The position numbers were made by a program, and so were the translations under genes. Source: DASQGA01 sp035535315 (GTDB lineage Bacteria; Actinomycetota; Thermoleophilia; Gaiellales; Gaiellaceae). Taken from it: 10,893 nucleotides of DNA. The stretch covers positions 1-10,893 of the forward strand of contig DATLQD010000193.1 of the NCBI GenBank assembly GCA_035535315.1. Reading direction: 5' to 3'. Under the pieces are notes generated by a model. That model searched no databases. It was not told the DNA's origin and worked only from the letters and a program-made list of their open reading frames with translations. The stretch's first letter is position 1; every line of letters begins with the position of its first letter. Positions 6,072-10,893 of the stretch are shown here, piece after piece.

Positions 6072-6923
6072 TCAGGCGGCTGCGCCGCGACGGCGCTGGT
6101 AGATGACGTTCGCGAGCATTAGGACGATCGCGACTCCGAAGATCATGGTTCCGATCACGTTGATCTGCGGCGGGACCGCGACCCGTGCGCTTCCCCAGAC
6201 GAAGAGCGGGAAGGTCGTCTGCGCGCCGGACACCAGATAGGTGATCACGAAGTCGTCGATCGAAAGCGAGAAAGCGATGAGCGCGCCCGCGAGGAGCGCC
6301 GGCGCGATCAGGGGCAGCGTCACCTTGCGGAAGGTCGTCATCTGGTTCGCATAGAGATCCATCGCCGCCTCCTCGAGGTGGCGGTCGAAGCCGACGAGGC
6401 GCGCCTTCACCGTCACCACGACGTAGCTGATGTTGAACATGATGTGCGCGAGGATGATCGTGCCAAGGCCGAGCTGGACTCCCAGGTTCAGGAAGAGCGT
6501 CAGGAGCGAGGCCCCCATGACGATCTCGGGCGTTGCCATCGGGAGGAAGATGAGCAGGTTCGTCGCGCCGCGGCCCCTGAACCGATAGCGCACCAGCGCC
6601 AACGCGATCAGCGTCCCCAGGACGGTTGCGACTGCGCTCGAGATGGCGGCGATTTCGAGGCTGACCCGCACGGCCTCGCCCAGGCCGGGATACGCGAAAG
6701 GATGTCGCCACGCGTCCAGGCTGAACCCCTGCCAGGTGAAGTTGAACCGCCCGATCGGGTCGTTGAAAGAGAACAGGACCACGACCGCGATCGGGAGCAT
6801 CAAGTAGACGAAGGCGAGGATCGCGAACGCAGTCAGCGCGTGCGCGCGAACGAAGCCGGCGACCCGGGCCAGCGGGCGCGGCGCCGGCCGGCGAAGCGCA
6901 ACGGTCTCGGTGGCGGCGCTCAT
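6072..6923 (-). CDS. potC: Spermidine/putrescine ABC transporter permease PotC
   Basis: This 283-aa inner-membrane subunit forms half of the polyamine channel. The first helix is FAILAFVYLMLPIAVVVLFSF (about 33-53), preceded by an Arg-rich cytoplasmic start. SFNDP right after it is a PotC/PotI hallmark. The EAA loop EEAAMDLYANQ (184-194) contacts PotA, and SIDDFVITYLVSGAQTTFPLFVWG is the usual PotC ending before the last helix. The length is somewhat above the family's usual 260-270 because of the N-terminal leader. ATG 6923 overlaps the potB stop in an ATGA tetramer (6920-6923), a standard coupling arrangement. Putrescine and spermidine importers of this family are hard to tell apart from the permease alone. 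Confidence 0.93.
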   Translation of the reverse strand: MSAATETVALRRPAPRPLARVAGFVRAHALTAFAILAFVYLMLPIAVVVLFSFNDPIGRFNFTWQGFSLDAWRHPFAYPGLGEAVRVSLEIAAISSAVATVLGTLIALALVRYRFRGRGATNLLIFLPMATPEIVMGASLLTLFLNLGVQLGLGTIILAHIMFNISYVVVTVKARLVGFDRHLEEAAMDLYANQMTTFRKVTLPLIAPALLAGALIAFSLSIDDFVITYLVSGAQTTFPLFVWGSARVAVPPQINVIGTMIFGVAIVLMLANVIYQRRRGAAA

Positions 6924-7777
6924 CCCGTGAGCTTCTCGGTGCCGATGAGGCGGGTGTAGAGGAGGATCATCACCAGGATCGCGGCCATCAAGATGAAGCT
7001 GAGAGCGGCTGCCTCCGGATAGTCCGCGATCACCTTGAACTTCGACTGGATCACGTTTCCGATCATGTACTGGCGCGGCGTCCCGAGCAGCTGCGCGTTG
7101 ATGAAGTCCCCCGCCGCCGGGATGAACGTCAGGAGCGTGCCCGCGAAAACGCCCGGCAACGAGAGCGGGAAGGTGACCCGGACGAAAGCCTTCACCCGGT
7201 TCGCGTACAGGTCCTCAGCCGCCTCGATCAGCCTGTGATCGATCTGCTCGAGGCTCACGTAGAGCGGTAGGGCCATGAAGGGCAAGAAGTTGTAGGTGAT
7301 GCCGGCGACGACTGCGAGCGAACTGGCAAGCAGATGGCCGTCGGAACCAAGGAGATGAAGCGTGCGAAGTGTGTGGACCACGAACCCGTCGTTGGTCAGG
7401 ATGATCTGCCAGGCGAGGGTCCGGATCAGGTACGTGACGAAGAAGGGGGCGATGATCAGGAGCAGCAGCAGGTTCTTCCACCGCCCCCCTCGAAACGCGA
7501 TCCAGTACGCGAGCGGGTAGCTGATCAGGAACGCGACCACGGTCGCGATCGCCGCGTACTCGAGCGACCGGGTGAACTGCGCGTCATAGCCCGAGATCGC
7601 GTTCCGATAGTTCTCCCAGGCCCAGGTGAACACATACCCGTCGAAGAGGTCGCCCGACTGGAGCGACGTGTTCCCCAGGTAGTACGTTGGGACCAGGAAG
7701 AAGACGGCGAGAAACGCCAGCCCTGGTGCCAGGAGCAGGTACGGCGTCAGCCAGCGGTGCCGGTGGAAGACGTTCAC
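6920..7777 (-). CDS. potB: Spermidine/putrescine ABC transporter permease PotB
   Basis: This 285-aa subunit pairs with PotC. It opens with a short cytoplasmic HRHRW start and the first helix LLLAPGLAFLAVFFLVPTYYL (about 14-34), then a periplasmic part with WENYRNAISG. IIAPFFVTYLIRTLAWQIIL (108-127) and the EAA loop IEAAEDLYANRVKAF (184-198) are typical of PotB. PAAGDFINAQLLGTPRQYMIGNVIQ near the end is also characteristic. The start is GTG 7777, chosen because TAGGAG lies about 9-10 nt upstream and because the first helix needs it. It begins 33 nt after the potD stop and its stop overlaps the potC start. Confidence 0.93.
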   Translation of the reverse strand: MNVFHRHRWLTPYLLLAPGLAFLAVFFLVPTYYLGNTSLQSGDLFDGYVFTWAWENYRNAISGYDAQFTRSLEYAAIATVVAFLISYPLAYWIAFRGGRWKNLLLLLIIAPFFVTYLIRTLAWQIILTNDGFVVHTLRTLHLLGSDGHLLASSLAVVAGITYNFLPFMALPLYVSLEQIDHRLIEAAEDLYANRVKAFVRVTFPLSLPGVFAGTLLTFIPAAGDFINAQLLGTPRQYMIGNVIQSKFKVIADYPEAAALSFILMAAILVMILLYTRLIGTEKLTG

Positions 7778-7810
7778 TGCGAGACGCTCCTAGTCGCTCG
7801 TCGACGCCCT

Positions 7811-8989
7811 TTACGCGCCGGTGACCGCCTGGAACTGCTCCTTGTAGTCCTTGTTGTCGGCTGCTTCGGCGTCGAAGATCTTCACCTTGGAAAGGGTCTC
7901 CTCGTCGGGGAAGATGAGGTTGTTGTTGGCAATGTCCTTGTCGAGCTTGAGCATCTCGTCCTTGGCTCCATCGACCGGGCAGATGTAGTTGACGTAGGCC
8001 TCGATTTGCGCGGCGATCTTCGGGTCGTAGACGAAGTCCATGAAGGTAGACGCGGTGAAGACGTCCCCGCCCTTCGGGATCAACATGTTGTCGGTCCAGA
8101 TCATGCCGCCGTCGTCCGGGATCACGAACTTCAGGTTCGGGTTGTCCAGCTGGAGCTGCACGACGTCTCCCGACCAGGCGATCGCGGCGAGGATGGAGCC
8201 CCTAGCGAGGGCGGCCGCGTAGTCGTTCCCGGTGAACTTCTGGACCTGCCCCGAGTCGACTGCCTTCTGCAGCTTGTCGATCGCTTTTCCGAAGGCCCCG
8301 GCCGTCACCTTCGACGGGTCGTCGCCGTTCGAGGACATGACGAGGCCCATCGTGTCGGGCATTTCCGAGAGGCACGTGACGGCGTCGTGGAGATCGGGGT
8401 CCGTGAAGAGCTGATCGATGGACGTGATCGCCTTGCCGAGCGTCTTCTCGTTGTAGGCGATTCCGGTCAGGCCCGACTGCCAGGGCAGGCTGTACTCGCG
8501 CTTCGGGTCCCAACCCGGGCTCTGTAGCGCGCTCACGAGGTTTGAGCTGTTCGGTATCGCGTCCTTGTCCAGCTTGTCGACGTAGCCGAGTCGGACCATC
8601 CGGGCGGCCATCCAGTCGGTGAGGACGGTGATGTCACGGTCGATTGCCTGACCCTGCGCGAGCTGGGCCTGGAACTTGCCGAACCATTCCTCGTTGTCGT
8701 TGACGTCCTCGATGTACTTCACCTTCACGCCCGTCTTCTGCTCGAACTGATCGAGGGTCGGGCGCTTCTTCGTCTTCTCGTCGATGTCGATGTAGAGGGG
8801 CCAGTTCGAGATCGTGAGCTGCTCGGCGAGCGTGGTGTCGGCCGGCGCGGCCGCCGTCGACTCGGTGTTGGCGCTCCCCTCGATTCCGCTGTCTCCGCCG
8901 CAGGCGGCGAGGAGGGACGGGATCGAGAGAACCGCTCCGCCCGCAGCCGCTCGCCGCAGCAGTTCGCGGCGGGTGATGGGGTCAAGCAT
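7811..8989 (-). CDS. potD: Polyamine-binding lipoprotein PotD, Tat-type signal
   Basis: This 392-aa binding protein delivers polyamine to PotBC. The signal peptide carries a twin-arginine motif, TRRELL (6-11), then a hydrophobic stretch and a lipobox L-A-A-C30, so it should be exported by Tat and lipidated at Cys30. LTISNWPLYIDID after the linker, FEQKTGVKVKYIEDVNDNEEWFGK, LTDWMAARMVRLGY and SLPWQSGLTGIAYN are PotD/PotF-family features; the NW-Y/D and late WSGD residues correspond to the polyamine pocket. The start is ATG 8989, not ATG 9004, because a perfect AGGAGG lies 6 nt upstream of 8989 and would be inside the frame of the longer version. The gene overlaps the end of potA by 8 nt. Putrescine is favoured as ligand by the neighbouring catabolic genes, not by the sequence itself. 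Confidence 0.92.
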   Translation of the reverse strand: MLDPITRRELLRRAAAGGAVLSIPSLLAACGGDSGIEGSANTESTAAAPADTTLAEQLTISNWPLYIDIDEKTKKRPTLDQFEQKTGVKVKYIEDVNDNEEWFGKFQAQLAQGQAIDRDITVLTDWMAARMVRLGYVDKLDKDAIPNSSNLVSALQSPGWDPKREYSLPWQSGLTGIAYNEKTLGKAITSIDQLFTDPDLHDAVTCLSEMPDTMGLVMSSNGDDPSKVTAGAFGKAIDKLQKAVDSGQVQKFTGNDYAAALARGSILAAIAWSGDVVQLQLDNPNLKFVIPDDGGMIWTDNMLIPKGGDVFTASTFMDFVYDPKIAAQIEAYVNYICPVDGAKDEMLKLDKDIANNNLIFPDEETLSKVKIFDAEAADNKDYKEQFQAVTGA

Positions 8990-10118
8990 GGGTGTCCTCC
9001 TCATCTTGAACTACGAATGTCGCGTCCGCGCTCCAACCGAGCGTGACGCGGTCGCCTGCCTTGGTCGACCCTGCATCCGGGTCGGCGTTCTGGACGTACA
9101 CGGTGACGGGACCGGCCGTCGTCTGCACGATGTACTGGGTCGAAACGCCGATATAGGCACGCTCCTTGACCACGCCCGAGAGCGTGTTGTCGGCGTTCCC
9201 ACCGATACTGATCTTCTCCGGCCTGATCCCGACGGCCACCGGCCCGCGCGCCTCGGCGGTGGGTGCGCGGACGACAGTGCCGTCGTCTAGCCGCACGACT
9301 CCCTTGCCGTCGGCCTCGCCACGCAGGAGGTTCGAGACGCCGAGAAACCCTGCGACGAACGCTGTTTCCGGGTGCTCGTAGAGCTCGGTCGGGGCTCCAA
9401 GCTGCTCGATCCTGCCCGCGTTCATGACCGCGATCGAGTCGGCCATCGTCATCGCCTCTTCCTGGTCATGGGTGACGTGGATGAAGGTGATCCCGAGGTC
9501 GCTCTGCAGCCCCTTGATGAAGAGCTGCATCTCCTTTCGGAGCTTCAGGTCGAGGGCGCCGAGCGGCTCGTCGAGCAAGAGCACGCGAGGGCTGTTGACG
9601 AGCGCGCGAGCCAGGGCGACACGCTGTGCCTGGCCGCCGGAGAGCTGGCGCGGCTTGCGCTTCTCGTAGCCGCCGAGCTGCACGAGCTCGAGGATCTTTC
9701 CGACTTGGCTCGTGAGATCCCGGCCCTTGACACCGCGGCGGCGGAGGCCGAAAGCGACGTTTTCGAAGATCGAGAGGTGCGGGAAGAGCGCGTAGCTCTG
9801 GAAAACGGTGTTGACGTCCCGCCTGTAGGGCGGGCGGCCGGTGACATCCGAGTCGCCGAGGTAGATCGTGCCTGCGGTTGGCTCCTCGAACCCGCCGATC
9901 ATCCTGAGCGTCGTCGTCTTCCCGCAGCCCGAGGGGCCGAGCAGGGCGAAGAACCGGCCGTGGTCAACGGTAAGCGAGAGGTCGTCGACCGCGACGACGT
10001 CGTCGAAACGCTTCGTGACGTTCTCCAGCCGGACGTCGGGCGGAGTGTCCCCCTGAGAGGTCCGCGCACTCTCCGGGGACGCCAGCTCACGTCCCACCGC
10101 GGCGCCCGGGGTGCTCAT
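8982..10118 (-). CDS. potA: Spermidine/putrescine import ATP-binding protein PotA
   Basis: This 378-aa ATPase energises the polyamine importer. Motifs: Walker A GPSGCGKTT (61-69), Q-loop Gln107 in VNTVFQSYALFPHLSIFENVAFGLR, signature LSGGQ (159-163), Walker B LLLDE (180-184) and switch His217 in VTHDQEEAM. TELYEHPETAFVAGFLG leads into a C-terminal TOBE domain (about 270-375), where VGIRPEKI is the usual signature. The open frame runs on upstream to 10322, but those residues overlap patD and look like nothing in the family. ATG 10118 gives a 30-residue leader before VRLENVTKRF, with GGTGG just upstream as a modest ribosome site. It is 65 nt downstream of patD across a hairpin, and its end overlaps potD by 8 nt (ATGCTTGA). 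Confidence 0.93.
   Translation of the reverse strand: MSTPGAAVGRELASPESARTSQGDTPPDVRLENVTKRFDDVVAVDDLSLTVDHGRFFALLGPSGCGKTTTLRMIGGFEEPTAGTIYLGDSDVTGRPPYRRDVNTVFQSYALFPHLSIFENVAFGLRRRGVKGRDLTSQVGKILELVQLGGYEKRKPRQLSGGQAQRVALARALVNSPRVLLLDEPLGALDLKLRKEMQLFIKGLQSDLGITFIHVTHDQEEAMTMADSIAVMNAGRIEQLGAPTELYEHPETAFVAGFLGVSNLLRGEADGKGVVRLDDGTVVRAPTAEARGPVAVGIRPEKISIGGNADNTLSGVVKERAYIGVSTQYIVQTTAGPVTVYVQNADPDAGSTKAGDRVTLGWSADATFVVQDEEDTHA
8996..9001 (-). promoter_or_regulatory. Perfect Shine-Dalgarno sequence fixing the potD start
   Basis: AGGAGG on the minus strand lies 6 nt before ATG 8989. It lies inside the last codons of potA, so potD is likely translated strongly and coupled to potA, fitting the need for excess binding protein. 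Confidence 0.85.
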
Positions 10119-10153
10119 GCACCACCCGAGCGCAGCGACGGGTCTACCTCTTC

Positions 10154-10183
10154 CCGGAGCAAATGCGGACGCATTCTCTCCGG
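10154..10183 (-). other. Hairpin between patD and potA
   Basis: CCGGAG (10154-10159) pairs with CTCCGG (10178-10183). Inside, after a 2x2 mismatch, AATGCG (10162-10167) pairs with CGCATT (10170-10175), leaving GA (or a four-base loop). It begins directly after the patD stop codon in the minus-strand message. The following bases are purine-rich with no T run, so a full intrinsic terminator is unlikely. It may protect the patD message end or reduce read-through into potA. The rest of the 65-nt gap (10119-10183) shows no convincing promoter. Confidence 0.6.
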
Positions 10184-10893
10184 CTAATCGATCTTCGCCA
10201 TCACGTGCTTGATCTGGGTGTACTCCTCGACCGCGTAGATCGACATGTCCTTGCCGTAACCCGACTGCTTGTAGCCGCCGTGCGGCATCTCGGTTGCCAT
10301 CGGGATGTGGTCGTTGATCCACACCGTCCCGAACTCCAGCTTCCTGGCGGCGTTCAGCGCCCGGCCGATATCGCGCGTCCAGACCGAGGCCGCCAGCCCG
10401 TAATCCACGTCGTTCGCCCAGGCGATCGCCTGGTCGTCGTCGGCGAAGCGCTGCACGGTCACGACGGGCCCGAAGACTTCGCGCTGGACGATCTCGCTGT
10501 CTTGGGCGGCGCCGGCGATCACGGTGGGCTCATAGAAGAAGCCCTCGCGGTCAGCGGCGTGACCGCCGGTGACGGTCTCGGCGCCGGCGGCCTTCGCCCG
10601 CGCCACGAACGCCGCCACTCGGTCGCGCTGGTCCGACGAGACTACGGGCCCCAGCTCGGTGGCGGCGTCGCTCGGATCGCCCACCACCAGTGATCGGGCC
10701 GCGTCGGCGAGACCGGCGACGAAGTCGTCGTGCACTCCGGGGCCAGCGAGCACTCGGGTGGCGGCGGTGCAGTCCTGCCCGGCGTTGTAATAGCCGAAGA
10801 AACGCACGCCGGCGATGGCCGCTTCGATATCGGCGTCGTCGAACACCACGACCGGGGCCTTGCCCCCGAGCTCGAGGTGGACGCGCTTGAGCG
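10184..10893 (-). CDS. patD: Probable 4-aminobutyraldehyde dehydrogenase (C-terminal part; start outside window)
   Basis: The frame runs off the right edge, leaving 235 residues of the C-terminal half. The NAD-dependent aldehyde dehydrogenase centre is intact: the general base Glu in LELGGKAP (visible residue 7) and the nucleophile Cys in NAGQDC (visible residue 41), 34 residues apart as is normal for the superfamily. YYNAGQDCTAA, EVFGPVV, EMPHGGYKQSGYGKDMS and the ending EYTQIKHVM closely resemble E. coli PatD (YdcW), which oxidises 4-aminobutanal/1-pyrroline to GABA. The GTG at 10849 is internal, since ELGGKAP lies upstream of it. The gene heads the same-strand series before the potADBC genes, consistent with a putrescine pathway. 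Betaine- or other aminoaldehyde oxidation is the main alternative. Confidence 0.9.
   Translation of the reverse strand, partial: LKRVHLELGGKAPVVVFDDADIEAAIAGVRFFGYYNAGQDCTAATRVLAGPGVHDDFVAGLADAARSLVVGDPSDAATELGPVVSSDQRDRVAAFVARAKAAGAETVTGGHAADREGFFYEPTVIAGAAQDSEIVQREVFGPVVTVQRFADDDQAIAWANDVDYGLAASVWTRDIGRALNAARKLEFGTVWINDHIPMATEMPHGGYKQSGYGKDMSIYAVEEYTQIKHVMAKID

Noticed and set aside
5006..6106. 366-codon plus-strand open frame opposite the aminotransferase
   Set aside because: Low-complexity Arg/Val/Asp/Leu-rich translation fully mirrored on spuC; no ribosome site or recognisable domain.
7334..8527. 397-codon open frame on the plus strand opposite potB and potD
   Set aside because: It is antisense to two well-recognised genes. 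High GC in third codon positions removes stops from opposite frames, and its product shows no family motif.
8990..9004. Upstream ATG 9004 as the potD start
   Set aside because: It would place the perfect AGGAGG inside the gene, whereas ATG 8989 is spaced ideally from it.
9372..10187. 271-codon plus-strand open frame opposite potA
   Set aside because: Shadow of potA, with composition typical of antisense translation in GC-rich DNA.
10119..10322. 68-residue N-terminal extension of PotA
   Set aside because: It lies inside the patD coding sequence in another frame and reads as random Arg/Gly/Asp-rich sequence; ATG 10118 gives the normal family size.

Overview
The window is high-GC DNA packed with short-gap, overlapping genes. 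The codon choice and the closeness of the sulfate genes to mycobacterial CysT/CysW/CysA/SubI proteins (compared from memory) point to an Actinomycetota chromosome, possibly a deep branch such as Thermoleophilia. The phylum is a reasonable inference and the class is only a guess. I see no insertion sequence, phage gene, CRISPR array, tRNA or rRNA.

Left part (1-4141, plus strand). The window opens with the C-terminal part of a GcvT-family (aminomethyltransferase-like) protein ending at 472. After a 93-nt gap holding a probable promoter and a striking pair of palindromes comes a complete sulfate/thiosulfate ABC importer: sbp (lipoprotein binding protein, 566-1579), cysT (1566-2393), cysW (2383-3207) and cysA (3167-4141). 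Every junction in this operon overlaps (14, 11 and 41 nt), so the four genes are almost certainly translationally coupled. cysT appears to use a CTG start with a good Shine-Dalgarno sequence inside sbp, and a near-perfect 17-bp hairpin lies just after the sbp stop, inside the first codons of cysT.

Right part (4113-10893, minus strand). Reading right to left: patD (aldehyde dehydrogenase, cut by the window edge), potA, potD, potB, potC, a class III aminotransferase (spuC-like) and an Rrf2-family regulator. Together these make a putrescine uptake-and-breakdown module. PotABCD would import the polyamine, the aminotransferase would convert putrescine to 4-aminobutanal (1-pyrroline), and the PatD-like enzyme would oxidise this to 4-aminobutyrate (GABA). 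A hairpin separates patD from potA, and the remaining transporter genes overlap or are closely spaced.

The two operons converge tail to tail: the 3' ends of cysA and the Rrf2 gene overlap by 29 nt. The Rrf2 protein has no cysteine, so it cannot hold a cysteine-ligated Fe-S cluster as IscR or NsrR do. It resembles a CymR-type sulfur regulator, and the palindromes upstream of sbp are the obvious candidate operator. That link is inference. I found no clearly unprecedented system. The most worthwhile leads are the unusual cysT start with its hairpin, the sbp palindromes and the placement of the Rrf2 gene.
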